Below, one piece after another: positions 33,672-42,936 of a stretch of 64,000 nucleotides of DNA (position 1 is the stretch's first letter; every line of letters begins with the position of its first letter). Made by a program: the position numbers and the translations under genes. Below the pieces are notes generated by a model. The model saw only the letters and a list, made by a program, of their open reading frames with translations. It had not been told where the DNA came from and ran no database searches. Source of the DNA: Candidatus Porisulfidus sp. TsSOB (GTDB taxonomy: Bacteria; Pseudomonadota; Gammaproteobacteria; Poriferisulfidales; Poriferisulfidaceae); contig MRSX01000010.1 of assembly GCA_002631715.1 (NCBI GenBank), positions 1 through 64,000 of the forward strand, given 5' to 3'.

Positions 33672-34814
33672 TTATGCGTAGCCTGCAACCTTGTTGATCG
33701 CCCGGGAGACTTCCAACTCGCCTTCAGAGGCTTCGTTGTCGTCCCACTTCTTCAACTCAATTTCCATGAGAGCATGGAATGCCGGTGGGATCAGCGCCAG
33801 TGCGAACAGGGTGAAATACCCCATCCCCGTATTTGGCGCCCCGACCTCGTCGAGCTCCCAGAAGTGAGTTTCACCACGGTCGTGGTGGTCTGCCTGACGG
33901 CCAATCTCGATGAAGAACCAGCTGGTGAACGCCGTGCTGTTATCCCAGCTATGGCGATAGTCGATGGGCTGGCCTTTCTCGCGAATCAGCCCATAGTGCT
34001 CCAGATAGTTGAGCGCTTCCAGCTCGAAGTTCGAGATCATCCAGATCAGCAGCATGGCGCAGATGCCGAGCCAGCCGCCTGCCATCCAGAACAGGAAGAG
34101 CGTCGGCAAACTCATTGCATAGCCACGGATCCAGCGGTTCTGCCAAGACAGGAACGGCACGCCCAGACGCTCTAGGCGATGCTTCTCCATCGAATACAGG
34201 AATTTGCTCTGGCCGAAATAGGATTTCGGGAAATGAGCGTACAGACTGCGTCCGCGCGGCGAAGTTGCGGGATCATCCTCGCAACCCAGTTCCAGATGGT
34301 GGTTGTACACATGCGCATAGCAGAAATGGGATGAACCGGACAAACCCATCATCCAGCGTGCAATCACGAAGCTGAAGCCCTTGGTGTGCGCCAACTCGTG
34401 CCCGTAGATGATGCCGATGCCGGCAAAGATGCCAGTCGAAACGACCGCCCCGACCAACTGCATCCCGGTAATCCCTTCCTGATAGGACAGGCCCAGGAAA
34501 GTGCCGGTCCCCATCGGGACACCATTTACATATTGGTAGATGCGCCAGCAGATCGCCAACTGCAATAGGACGAAAACGCCCAGCATGCTGTACATGACAC
34601 CGTTCTGAAGGGCGGGAATGCCATAGGTGTTACCCTCTTCGTCAAACCCCGCACCCATGGTGCGTTGTGGCGTGGTGGTATCAACCAGAATGCCGATGCC
34701 CATCAGGGCGATTCCGGTCCAGACCCACGGGCCGCCTGCCAAGACCCCGAACAGTGCCGACAGGATCAGCAGCGGCGCGAGGAAATAGCGTAGATTGATA
34801 AACAGTTTTTTCAC
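33672..34814 (-). CDS. AlkB-family alkane/methyl monooxygenase with altered last His box
   Basis: A 380-residue membrane di-iron hydroxylase; helices at 5-45, 75-95, 115-140 and 235-265. His boxes: HELAH (139-143), HVYNHH (168-173), NYLEHYG (269-275). The final box reads RQADHHDRG (306-314), with Gln307 where AlkB proteins have the first His of HSDHH; another His is nearby at 317 (GETHFWEL). Family members hydroxylate alkanes or related chains with rubredoxin-type electron supply; no rubredoxin gene is in the window. It is divergent from the MerR-type regulator at 34984 and ends at a strong terminator. Sequence is distant from the other two AlkB-like genes here. Confidence 0.88.
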   Translation of the reverse strand: MKKLFINLRYFLAPLLILSALFGVLAGGPWVWTGIALMGIGILVDTTTPQRTMGAGFDEEGNTYGIPALQNGVMYSMLGVFVLLQLAICWRIYQYVNGVPMGTGTFLGLSYQEGITGMQLVGAVVSTGIFAGIGIIYGHELAHTKGFSFVIARWMMGLSGSSHFCYAHVYNHHLELGCEDDPATSPRGRSLYAHFPKSYFGQSKFLYSMEKHRLERLGVPFLSWQNRWIRGYAMSLPTLFLFWMAGGWLGICAMLLIWMISNFELEALNYLEHYGLIREKGQPIDYRHSWDNSTAFTSWFFIEIGRQADHHDRGETHFWELDEVGAPNTGMGYFTLFALALIPPAFHALMEIELKKWDDNEASEGELEVSRAINKVAGYA

Positions 34815-34837
34815 GACTCCTCCTAAGTAATTCTGAC

Positions 34838-34855
34838 AATCGTGGGGACACGATT
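34838..34855. promoter_or_regulatory. inverted repeat in the AlkB/MerR divergent region
   Basis: AATCGTG-GGGA-CACGATT, perfect 7-base arms, lies 24 bases upstream of the hydroxylase ATG. Position and symmetry suggest an operator or RNA hairpin. CAACC-TACT-GGTTG (34885-34898) is a second, smaller inverted repeat in the same gap. Confidence 0.45.
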
Positions 34856-34895
34856 CTTTTGAGGCTAATCTATCACAAATATTTCAACCTACTGG

Positions 34896-34924
34896 TTGGC
34901 CGACGGGAAGGCATCCAGTACAAT
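34896..34924 (+). promoter_or_regulatory. promoter of the MerR-type regulator gene
   Basis: TTGGCC (34896-34901) and TACAAT (34919-34924) are 17 bases apart. The -10 box overlaps GTACA-N5-TGTAC (34918-34932), a short inverted repeat that could be an autoregulatory operator. Confidence 0.4.
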
Positions 34925-34983
34925 GGCTGTACGAAACACCGAATTACCCGGAATTTTCCTGAACAAAAGGTGGATAACTCGAC

Positions 34984-35940
34984 ATGGCCGAATTGCCGCT
35001 TCATCCCATCCAAGTCGCCGCGCGCCGCTCGGGCCTGAGCGTCGAGTTGATTCGCGCCTGGGAGCGTCGCTATCACGCAGTCGAGCCGATGCGCACTCAA
35101 AACCAGCGACGGTTGTACCGGGACGAGGACATCGAGCGCCTGCGCCTGCTGGCTCGCGCCACCGATGCCGGACGACGTATCGGCGACATCGCGCGGTCGT
35201 CCACTGCCGAACTCCAAGCCATGGTGGAAGGAGATGAGCAGGCGGCAGTTCTGGTGCCTTCCCTTGGTTCCTCGCGCCCACGCACGGACGCGGTCATGGA
35301 ATATTTCGACCGATGTCTCGAGGCAATCGACAGGATGGACCCGGAACAACTGGCCGAAACCCTGAGTGACGCCGAGAAGAACCTAGTCGAGTTGTTCATG
35401 CAGGAAGACCTGATTGCACCGCTGATCCAGCACATGCAAGACGAATGCCGCAATGGAACCCTGCGCATGGCTCAAAAGCACATGGCCGAAGGCGTAATCC
35501 GTAGTCACTTGCTGAACTATGCCATCCGCCCGGGAACCGGCTCCGCCTTCCGCGTGGTCGTGGCCGGCGGATTGTCCGGAACAGACGAACTTCCGCTGCT
35601 TCGCTTGGCCGTGGCGACCCGAGCCTACGGATGGCAGCCGATCTTCCTTGGCGCCGGGTTGTCTGCCGACGAGATCGCGTATGCGGCGGAACGTAGCCGG
35701 GCCCTGTGCACCGCCATCGCCGCCTACCCGGTCGATGATCCTTTGCTCCCGAATGAGTTGCGCAAACTCCGCCGCGCCGTCCCGGAAGGTCACCCAATCC
35801 TTCTGCACGGCTCCAACTTGAATCTTTTCGAGGCGGTGATTGACGATACCCAAGTCATCCCGACGCAGACGTTCGGTGAATTGCGGCTTGCCCTAGGGCG
35901 GATGCGGCTCGATGCCCAGGCCGATGTCGAACCAGCCTGA
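34984..35940 (+). CDS. MerR-family regulator with cobalamin-binding-like C-terminal domain
   Basis: A 318-residue regulator. Residues 8-75 are a MerR winged helix (PIQVAARRSGLSVELIRAWERRYHAV ... RRLYRDEDIERLRLLARAT). Residues 95-200 fit the four-helix cap and 185-310 the Rossmann domain of CarH/LitR-like regulators. The B12 signature DxHxxG is not visible (the strand reads VVVAGGLSGTDELPL), so cobalamin binding is doubtful. It is divergent from the AlkB-family gene and 60 bases ahead of fabA, so it probably controls one or both; this is inference from position. Confidence 0.82.
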   Translation: MAELPLHPIQVAARRSGLSVELIRAWERRYHAVEPMRTQNQRRLYRDEDIERLRLLARATDAGRRIGDIARSSTAELQAMVEGDEQAAVLVPSLGSSRPRTDAVMEYFDRCLEAIDRMDPEQLAETLSDAEKNLVELFMQEDLIAPLIQHMQDECRNGTLRMAQKHMAEGVIRSHLLNYAIRPGTGSAFRVVVAGGLSGTDELPLLRLAVATRAYGWQPIFLGAGLSADEIAYAAERSRALCTAIAAYPVDDPLLPNELRKLRRAVPEGHPILLHGSNLNLFEAVIDDTQVIPTQTFGELRLALGRMRLDAQADVEPA

Positions 35941-35999
35941 TTTCTCTTCATCGGCACTCTATAGAATAGTCTGCAGGCTTACTACCCGGTTTCCATCCC

Positions 36000-36515
36000 A
36001 TGGGTTCACCTCAAAATTTCTCCTACGAGGAGCTCCTGCGTTGCGCGCGCGGCGAGATGTTCGGCGAAGGCAACGCCCAGTTGCCGAGTCCGAACATGCT
36101 GATGCTGGACCGCATCACGCATATTAGCGAACAAGGCGGTGCCTACGGGAAAGGTGAACTGCGGGCGGAATTGGACATTCGCCCCGACCTCTGGTTCTTC
36201 CAATGCCACTTTCCCGGTGATCCAGTGATGCCGGGCTGCTTGGGTCTGGATGCCTTGTGGCAGTTGGTGGGATTCTTCCTGGGATGGCAGGGTCATCCGG
36301 GGCGAGGCCGGGCGCTGGGCGTCGGCCGGGTCAAGTTTTCCGGTCAGGTGACTCCGGAAAACCGCGTTGTTCACTACCACATCCACCTCAAACGCCTGAT
36401 CACCCGTTCACTGGTGATGGGAATTGCCGACGGCTTGGTCCAAGTGGACGGCCGCGACATCTACACTGCGAAGGATCTTCGGGTCGGCCTGTTCACCACC
36501 TTGGAACAGTTCTGA
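36000..36515 (+). CDS. fabA: 3-hydroxydecanoyl-ACP dehydratase/isomerase
   Basis: A 171-residue FabA that introduces the cis double bond into the C10 acyl-ACP intermediate and so starts unsaturated fatty acid synthesis. Active-site His is in [22 protein letters not shown] (about residues 65-86), the Asp/Glu partner in the same helix. Length matches the family. The usual partner fabB is not in the window. It follows the MerR-type gene and is two bases upstream of the trhO-like gene. Confidence 0.96.
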   Translation: MGSPQNFSYEELLRCARGEMFGEGNAQLPSPNMLMLDRITHISEQGGAYGKGELRAELDIRPDLWFFQCHFPGDPVMPGCLGLDALWQLVGFFLGWQGHPGRGRALGVGRVKFSGQVTPENRVVHYHIHLKRLITRSLVMGIADGLVQVDGRDIYTAKDLRVGLFTTLEQF

Positions 36516-36517
36516 CC

Positions 36518-37324
36518 ATGGCGCCCCTTCTGGCCCACACCACGGCCTACCAATTCCTGGACTTCGATGAAGACGAGACGCTGCGTCGCCAACTGCTTGA
36601 GGCCTGCGAACGCCTGCAACTGACTGGCAACATCACCCTAGCCCCCGAAGGAATCAACCTGAGCCTGTCGGGCTCGGAAGATGACATCGGCCAGATCGAG
36701 CGGCTTCTTTTGGACGAAAGCCCGTTCAAGCAACTCCAGTTCCGGCGCAGTCGCATCACCGTTTCACCTTTTTCCAAGTTGATCGTCCGATTCCGCCCTT
36801 CCCTCCTGCCCATCCAGGTGGACACTCCGGTCTCCCGCCGCCAGCCGGGCGCCCACTTGCTGCCGCAGCAACTGTGCCAATGGCTAGACGAGGGCCGCCC
36901 ACTGCGGCTACTGGACGTGCGCAACGTCTACGAGACGCACTTGGGGCAGTTTGCCGCCGCCGAAACCCTGCCTCTGCACCAATTCCGTGATTTTCAGGAA
37001 GCGGCTCGCGACTTGGAGCCGGACACGAAACCCATCGTGACCTACTGCACGGGCGGCATCCGCTGCGAACTGGCCAGTGCCTGGCTACGCGAACAGGGAC
37101 ACCCGGAAGTCTGGCAGTTGTCCGGAGGCATCCTGAACTATTTCGAGCAATGCGGCGACCGCCATTGGCAGGGAGAATGTTTTGTCTTTGACGATCGCCT
37201 AGCCGTGGATCCCCAACTGCATGCCACTTATCCCCAGCTATGCCGCACCTGCCAGAAACCCCTTTCGGAAATGAGGCTCGGCCGCTGCGCGGAATGCGGA
37301 GATCCCAGGCTTGATGCTCACTGA
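36518..37324 (+). CDS. trhO: TrhO-like rhodanese-family tRNA uridine hydroxylase
   Basis: A 268-residue protein with an N-terminal acylphosphatase-like domain (GNITLAPEGINLSLSG) and a C-terminal rhodanese domain with active-site loop YCTGGIRCELASAWL. The tail has two Cys pairs (CRTCQKP and CAECGDP), as in the UPF0176/TrhO family, which hydroxylates U34 of tRNA as the first step of 5-methoxyuridine formation. ATG 36518 is two bases after the fabA stop. Its 3' end overlaps tatD by 11 bases. Confidence 0.87.
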   Translation: MAPLLAHTTAYQFLDFDEDETLRRQLLEACERLQLTGNITLAPEGINLSLSGSEDDIGQIERLLLDESPFKQLQFRRSRITVSPFSKLIVRFRPSLLPIQVDTPVSRRQPGAHLLPQQLCQWLDEGRPLRLLDVRNVYETHLGQFAAAETLPLHQFRDFQEAARDLEPDTKPIVTYCTGGIRCELASAWLREQGHPEVWQLSGGILNYFEQCGDRHWQGECFVFDDRLAVDPQLHATYPQLCRTCQKPLSEMRLGRCAECGDPRLDAH

Positions 37325-38099
37325 CATTTGCTGCAACCTGACCCACGAGTCGTTCGCAAACGATCAGGAAGAGGTCCTGCAGCGAGCCCGGGAGGCCGGC
37401 GTCACCCGGTTCCTGCTGGCCGGCGCAGATCTTGCCGAGAGCCGGGCATGCGTTTCGGCTGCACAGCGTTATCCCGATTGCTGGGCGGCAGTCGGCGTGC
37501 ATCCGCACCAGGCGCGTGAATGGGATTCCGGCAGTGCTGAAATCCTGCGTGACCTTCAACAAGACCCCAAAGTCATCGCCATCGGCGAGTGCGGGCTGGA
37601 CTACTACCGGGACCTGTCGCCTCGCGAGACACAGGCCGCCGTTTTCTCGGAACAATTAGAACTGGCGGGCGAATTGGGCCTGCCCGTGCTCATGCACAAC
37701 CGCGATGCGGACGAGGATTTCCTGCAGGTTTTCGATAACGTGGCCAGCCGCCCACCGCGCGCCGTCCTGCATTGTTTCACCGGGGGACGGTCACTGCTGC
37801 ACGCCTGTCTTGAGCGTGGCATGTACATCGGCGTCACCGGTTGGTTCTGCGACGAGCGACGAGGGCAATCGCTCAGAGACCTGATCGGAGAGATTCCACT
37901 GGATCGCCTGATGATTGAAACGGATGCGCCCTATCTATTGCCACGCACACTGCGCCCGCGCCCCCGAACTCGCCGCAATGAGCCCATGTGGCTGCCCCAT
38001 ATCGCCGAACAGATTGCCGAGGCTCGGAACCTGAGCCTGGATGAATTCGCCCGCCATACGCAGGCATGCGCACAGGCATTCTTTTCTTTTTCAGGCTGA
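37314..38099 (+). CDS. tatD: TatD-family metal-dependent DNase
   Basis: A 261-residue TIM-barrel hydrolase with metal ligands in family order: LTDICCNLTHESF at the start, AIGECGLDYYR (about 87-97), LMHNRDADEDF (126-136), LHCFTGG (153-159) and METDAPYLLPR-type motif MIETDAPYLL (about 200-209). The D-I-C-C-N-L-T opening is TatD-like rather than YcfH-like. TatD proteins have 3'-5' exonuclease activity in DNA repair. It overlaps the end of the trhO-like gene. Confidence 0.92.
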   Translation: MLTDICCNLTHESFANDQEEVLQRAREAGVTRFLLAGADLAESRACVSAAQRYPDCWAAVGVHPHQAREWDSGSAEILRDLQQDPKVIAIGECGLDYYRDLSPRETQAAVFSEQLELAGELGLPVLMHNRDADEDFLQVFDNVASRPPRAVLHCFTGGRSLLHACLERGMYIGVTGWFCDERRGQSLRDLIGEIPLDRLMIETDAPYLLPRTLRPRPRTRRNEPMWLPHIAEQIAEARNLSLDEFARHTQACAQAFFSFSG

Positions 38100-38183
38100 T
38101 TGGGCTGTCCCACAGGCCGCCTCGCGTCGCAAGATGCGGGAATACTTGGTTTAAAATGGGATTTTTCCACTGCTCCTAGCCTC

Positions 38184-39620
38184 ATGGAACATTACTCCGC
38201 TTTTGCTCCCAGTATCAAATCCTGCGCCGAGCAGGCGACCGTCTACGCCCCTTGGGACCGCTCGCCCATCGCCACGGTTGATATCGTCGACAGCAATCAG
38301 GCCGACCAGGTCTTGGAGACTGCCTTTGCGATCTACCAGGACAAGTCGCGCTGGCTGCCGCCCGCGAAGCGTATCGAAGTGCTGGAGAAAACCGCACAGT
38401 TGATGGCTGCGCGCAGCGAAGAGCTGGCCGTGGAAGCGGCCCGTGAAGGCGGCAAGCCCTTGCCGGACTCCAAGGTCGAAGTGGCCCGGGCAATCGACGG
38501 CATGCATAGTTGCGTGGAAATCATGCGCACCGAGGCAGGTCAGGAAATCCCGATGAACCTGAATGCCGCGTCGGCCCACCACATGGCGCTGACCCGCAAG
38601 TATCCGATCGGCGTAGTGCTGGCGTTCTCCGCATTCAACCACCCACTCAATTTGATCGTGCACCAAGTCGGCCCCGCTCTCGCCTCCGGCTGCCCCGCCA
38701 TCATCAAGCCGGCGCTCGACACGCCCCTGTCCTGCATGCGTTTCGTCGAGATGCTGCATCAGGCCGGGCTCCCCGAAGGCTACGTTCAGGCAATCAACCT
38801 GGGCGATCACGCGGTTGCCGGGCAGATGGTCGGAGATCCCCGGGTGGCATTCTTCAGCTTTATCGGGAGCGGTGACGTCGGCTGGATGCTGCGCTCGAAA
38901 CTGGCACCCGGCGCACGCTGCGCACTGGAGCACGGCGGCATCGCCCCGGTCATCGTGGCGGCAGATGCCGATATCGACGATGCCCTGCCCCTGATGGCCA
39001 AGGGCGGGTTCTACCATGCCGGACAGGTCTGCGTATCGGTTCAGCGGGTCTATGCCGACCAGACCATCGCCCAGCACATTGCCGAAGGACTGGCCGAACT
39101 GGGCAACAACATGAAAGTGGGCGATCCGACCGAAGCCGATACGGAGATCGGTCCTCTGATCCGGCCGGCTGAAGTGGACCGGGTAGAAGCCTGGGTTCAG
39201 GAAGCCGTGGACGCGGGAGCGCAACTCGTCAGCGGAGGCCAGCGGCTGTCGGACACCGCCTACCAGCCGACCGTGCTGCTAAACCCTCCGGCCGATGCCA
39301 AGGTCAGCGCCCACGAGGTATTCGGGCCGGTAATCTGCGTATACGGCTTCGACGACATCGACGCCGCCATCGCGCAGGCCAATGCCGGGCCGTATTCGTT
39401 CCAGGCCGCCGTATTCAGCCAGAACATCGACACCGCCCTGCATTGCTACCACCAGTTGGAAGCTGCCGCGGTGATGATCAACAACCACACCGCGTTCCGG
39501 GTCGACTGGATGCCTTTTGCCGGTCTCAAGCAATCCGGCCACGGCGTGGGCGGTATCCCCTACACCTACGAGGACATGCAGGTCGACAAGCTGATGGTCG
39601 TCCGTTCGCCGTCCCTCTGA
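38184..39620 (+). CDS. NAD(P)-dependent aldehyde dehydrogenase
   Basis: A 478-residue ALDH-superfamily enzyme. The cofactor-binding region AFSAFNHPLNLIVHQVGPAL and KPALDTPLSC near residues 140-180, the general-base Glu in ALEHGGIAPVIV (about 252) and the catalytic Cys in HAGQVCVSVQRV (about 286) are all present. ATG 38184 (MEHYSAF) matches the usual N terminus; an upstream extension of the frame does not. A supply of aldehydes from terminal hydroxylation is possible in this genome, but the substrate cannot be read from the sequence. Confidence 0.93.
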   Translation: MEHYSAFAPSIKSCAEQATVYAPWDRSPIATVDIVDSNQADQVLETAFAIYQDKSRWLPPAKRIEVLEKTAQLMAARSEELAVEAAREGGKPLPDSKVEVARAIDGMHSCVEIMRTEAGQEIPMNLNAASAHHMALTRKYPIGVVLAFSAFNHPLNLIVHQVGPALASGCPAIIKPALDTPLSCMRFVEMLHQAGLPEGYVQAINLGDHAVAGQMVGDPRVAFFSFIGSGDVGWMLRSKLAPGARCALEHGGIAPVIVAADADIDDALPLMAKGGFYHAGQVCVSVQRVYADQTIAQHIAEGLAELGNNMKVGDPTEADTEIGPLIRPAEVDRVEAWVQEAVDAGAQLVSGGQRLSDTAYQPTVLLNPPADAKVSAHEVFGPVICVYGFDDIDAAIAQANAGPYSFQAAVFSQNIDTALHCYHQLEAAAVMINNHTAFRVDWMPFAGLKQSGHGVGGIPYTYEDMQVDKLMVVRSPSL

Positions 39621-39648
39621 GCCTGGAACCGCCCGTTCCCCTACTCCG

Positions 39649-40494
39649 ATGCGCCTGACCGCCGCCGAATTCCGCGCCCTTCCGCACAAGGCCGTCACCT
39701 TGCTCGGCATGTCCGGCGTGGGCAAGACCCGGCTTTCCGAGCGGCTGGACAAGACGCAGTGGTTCCACTATTCCGGGGACTACCGGATTGGTACCCGCTA
39801 TCTCAGCGAGAACATCCTCGACAACCTCAAGTCGAAGATGATGGAAGTGCCATTCCTAGCGGACCTGCTGCGCTCGGACTCCATCTACATCTCCAACAAT
39901 CTCACCGTCGGCAACCTGGAGCCGGTCTCGACCTTTCTCGGCAAACCCGGAAATTCCGGGCTTGGCGGGCTGTCGCTGAAGGAGTTCAAAAACCGCTTGC
40001 GGCTCCATCACGAAGCTGAAATCAAGGCCATGCAGGATGTCCCGGATTTCATCCGAAAAGGACAGAAAATCTACGGCTATCCGCATCTTGTGAACGATGC
40101 CGGCGGCAGCCTGTGCGAATTGCAAAGGCCGGACGTGTTCGAACTGCTGGCCGAGCACACCCTGATCCTGTACATCCATGCCGATGACCAGCAGATCGAG
40201 GAGCTCTGCGAGCGCCAAGCGAAAAGCCCCAAACCCCTCTACTACCCGGAGGCCTTCCTGGATCGGGCGATCGAGGATTTCATGGCCGAGTACGACTTGC
40301 GTGATTTCCAAGACATCAATCCCGACGACTTCACCCGCTGGGCTTTCCCGAGGCTGTCGCGGGACCGCCTGGAGCGCTACCAAGGCATTGCCGCCGAATA
40401 CGGGTACACCGTCAGCATGGACGAAGTCAGCAACGTGCGGAACGCCGATGACTTCGTCAACCTGATCGCCCAAGCCATCGAACGCGCGGGCTAG
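39649..40494 (+). CDS. P-loop ATPase-like protein
   Basis: A 281-residue protein with Walker A GMSGVGKT at residues 24-31 just after the start and a shikimate-kinase-like opening. The central part (KSKMMEVPFLADLLRSDSIYISNNLTVGNLEPVSTFLGKPG) is conserved in gammaproteobacterial ATPases of unknown function; LILYIHADDQQIEELCERQ gives the nucleotide-kinase-type strand and lid region. It sits 28 bases after the aldehyde dehydrogenase and 5 bases before metA. Function not established. Confidence 0.75.
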   Translation: MRLTAAEFRALPHKAVTLLGMSGVGKTRLSERLDKTQWFHYSGDYRIGTRYLSENILDNLKSKMMEVPFLADLLRSDSIYISNNLTVGNLEPVSTFLGKPGNSGLGGLSLKEFKNRLRLHHEAEIKAMQDVPDFIRKGQKIYGYPHLVNDAGGSLCELQRPDVFELLAEHTLILYIHADDQQIEELCERQAKSPKPLYYPEAFLDRAIEDFMAEYDLRDFQDINPDDFTRWAFPRLSRDRLERYQGIAAEYGYTVSMDEVSNVRNADDFVNLIAQAIERAG

Positions 40495-40499
40495 CCCCC

Positions 40500-41480
40500 A
40501 TGCCCCTGCTTCGCCTGCAGGACCTGCCCAGCCTGGACCGGATTGCTGAACAAGGCACCCGGGTGACCGAACAGGCTCCGGAGCATGCGGCTCGGCTGGA
40601 TATCGGCTTGCTCAACATGATGCCTGATCGCGCACTGGCCGCGACCGAGCGGCAGTTCCTAGGGCTTCTGGACAGCCACGAGGAACGCTACTGCGCCGCA
40701 CATCTATTCACGATCGAAGGTGTCCCCCGTGAAGACGAGGGTCGCGAACATCTCCAACAGTACTACCGGAACTGCGCGGAAATTGGCAACACGGACTTAG
40801 ATGCCTTGATTATTACCGGAGCCAACGTCACCAAGCCCGACTTGACGAGCGAACCCTTTTGGAGTGGTCTGGCCGGTGTGTTGAAACAGGCCGACGATCG
40901 CCGCCTGCCGGTGGTCTGCTCCTGTTTGGCCGCCCATGCTTCTGCCTTGATTTTTCATGGCGTCGCCCGCCGCCACCTGCCGCACAAGCGCTGGGGCATC
41001 TTCGATCATTCGGTCTGCGAGCCCGACCACCCCCTGGTCGCCAATCTTCCGAACCATTTCGAGATGCCGCATTCACGCTTCAATGACGTTCCGGAAGAGA
41101 ACCTTCGAGAACACGGCGTGCAGGTTCTGGTTACGGGACCCGTACCTGGCGTGCAGATGGCCGTGGAGCCGGACAATCGTCGGCTCTATTTCCAGGGGCA
41201 TCCCGAATACGAAGCCGTCAGCCTGCTGAAAGAGTACAAGCGCGAGGTCCTGCGCTACCTGAGCAAAGAGCGTGAGGACTACCCGCCCCTGCCGGACAAC
41301 ACATTCAATGATTCGGCAACCGACCTTGCGACGACCTTCCGCGAAAGTGCCTTAGCGAAAAACGGAGATGCGGGATTGATCGAGGAATTTCCAGAAGAAG
41401 CGCTCACGCAGGAAATGCGCCACTCATGGAAGGATGTCTCCCGGCAGTTGTTCTTCAATTGGCTCCACGGACTCGCGTAG
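40500..41480 (+). CDS. metA: homoserine O-acyltransferase, MetA type
   Basis: A 326-residue class-I glutamine-amidotransferase-fold enzyme that acylates homoserine for methionine synthesis. It carries IGLLNMMPDRALAATERQF-like start region, the nucleophile Cys in VVCSCLAAHA (about residue 142), the MPHSRFND segment typical of MetA, and the His and Glu of YFQGHPEYEA (about 236-241). Which acyl donor is used (succinyl- or acetyl-CoA) depends on a single pocket residue and cannot be stated safely. Confidence 0.92.
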   Translation: MPLLRLQDLPSLDRIAEQGTRVTEQAPEHAARLDIGLLNMMPDRALAATERQFLGLLDSHEERYCAAHLFTIEGVPREDEGREHLQQYYRNCAEIGNTDLDALIITGANVTKPDLTSEPFWSGLAGVLKQADDRRLPVVCSCLAAHASALIFHGVARRHLPHKRWGIFDHSVCEPDHPLVANLPNHFEMPHSRFNDVPEENLREHGVQVLVTGPVPGVQMAVEPDNRRLYFQGHPEYEAVSLLKEYKREVLRYLSKEREDYPPLPDNTFNDSATDLATTFRESALAKNGDAGLIEEFPEEALTQEMRHSWKDVSRQLFFNWLHGLA

Positions 41481-41508
41481 CCAATCAGCGCCCGTTATCT
41501 GTCGCGAA

Positions 41509-42900
41509 TCAGACCGCGTCCCGAAAGACGAAAGAGGCGCATTCCTCGGCAGCGTCCACCCCGCTCAGTAGGGCTCCGTTGCACGAAGGCATTCGCATGT
41601 AGTCGCCGGCAAGGAACAGGCCTTTCAGGTCAGCCAGTTGGTGTTGGCGCATTTCGTATATCTCCCGCAGCATGCCCCCGGGAGCCAAGCACAGCGCCTC
41701 AGGCCAGCGATAAACACGAGTGAACAGGGGTTTATCGGGCATGGCAGGGAGGTATTTGCGTATTTCTTCGATGATCTTGTCTGCGATCTCGGCGTCACTC
41801 AAGGTGAAAAGCTTTTGGGCGTGTTCCCCGATCACCAGCGCATACACCAGGGATTTGCCTTCCGGTGCCGCGCCAGGGGCCATTGAGGCCAAATTGCTGA
41901 CGAAAGTCAGGAAAGTCCCGGAATCCGGGGGGAAAATGGCAGCATGAGATCCTTCGGGAAGGATATCCTCATCAAGTCCGATTGCCATGTTGATGCAGGA
42001 GGAATACGTGATCCGGGTCAGAACACGCTTAACTTCGGAAGGGAGATCGGGAATGATTTCGATCGCTTTCGTAGCTGGAGTTGCGCAGATTACGGCGTCT
42101 GCTTCAATCTCTCCTATCTCCCCTCCATCCACGATTACGCTTTTGACAGTTCCTTCTTCAAGGACAATGCGTTGAACGGGCGTAGACAGTCTGATATCTC
42201 CCGCGCATGCCCCGACGAGTGCGCTGGCAAATTCTCCAACTCCTCCCTCGGGTAAGCACGGGCGTTCGGATTGGTTCAAGGTCCAAAGCCAAAGTAGCGA
42301 CATGCCGTAAGCAGCACCAACCTGCTCGGAGAAACCAGCTGTAAAGCAGTTGATGTCTGCCTCTCCGGCTTGCTCCAGATACTCAGTCAAAGAATTCGCC
42401 TCCATGAACTCGGCGAAACTCTCGCGAGTATCCAAATCCAACATCTTTGAATGATCCTGGAACCTGATGTCTTTGCTCCGGGCCTTCAGCATCATGATAA
42501 GCCGCATGGATTGCCACATGGCTTTTGGCGTTAACAGCCGGAAAGAAAGGATGGTCTGAACGGTTGTCATCATCTGTTTCAGTGAACCGTTCGAATAGAT
42601 GCCCCAAAGTTTCCCATCGCGGTAGATGTGCCCCCCTTTTTTGCGGGGACTCATCTCCAAGGGGACACCGAGGCTTTCGGCTAAGTTTCGAACTGTTTCA
42701 AATGATTCGTGGAAAACTGATGCACCGGTATGGATGGAAAAGCCATCAATTTCTTCCCCCGCAATACGGCCTCCAGCGCGATCAGCGGCCTCCAGCACAA
42801 CAACTTCCAGCTTGTTTCCGTACTTGCTGCGCAAAGTGTATGCTGCAGCCAAACCAGAGGTTCCCCCTCCGACAATGACGGTTTTCGGCTTGCGAGCCAT
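41509..42900 (-). CDS. FAD-dependent amine oxidase/phytoene-dehydrogenase-like oxidoreductase
   Basis: A 463-residue flavoprotein starting with the dinucleotide fold VIVGGGTSGLAAAYTL and the second FAD contact LEAADRAGGRI. The C terminus has GLFLAGDYMRMPSCNGALLSG, the flavin-binding end motif of the protoporphyrinogen-oxidase/monoamine-oxidase/HpnE group. Substrate is unclear. Gene is convergent with metA and separated from yggT by 36 bases on the same strand. Confidence 0.85.
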   Translation of the reverse strand: MARKPKTVIVGGGTSGLAAAYTLRSKYGNKLEVVVLEAADRAGGRIAGEEIDGFSIHTGASVFHESFETVRNLAESLGVPLEMSPRKKGGHIYRDGKLWGIYSNGSLKQMMTTVQTILSFRLLTPKAMWQSMRLIMMLKARSKDIRFQDHSKMLDLDTRESFAEFMEANSLTEYLEQAGEADINCFTAGFSEQVGAAYGMSLLWLWTLNQSERPCLPEGGVGEFASALVGACAGDIRLSTPVQRIVLEEGTVKSVIVDGGEIGEIEADAVICATPATKAIEIIPDLPSEVKRVLTRITYSSCINMAIGLDEDILPEGSHAAIFPPDSGTFLTFVSNLASMAPGAAPEGKSLVYALVIGEHAQKLFTLSDAEIADKIIEEIRKYLPAMPDKPLFTRVYRWPEALCLAPGGMLREIYEMRQHQLADLKGLFLAGDYMRMPSCNGALLSGVDAAEECASFVFRDAV

Positions 42901-42936
42901 TGCTACCGACCTTCTTTTGGCATTTCCGTCAGCACC

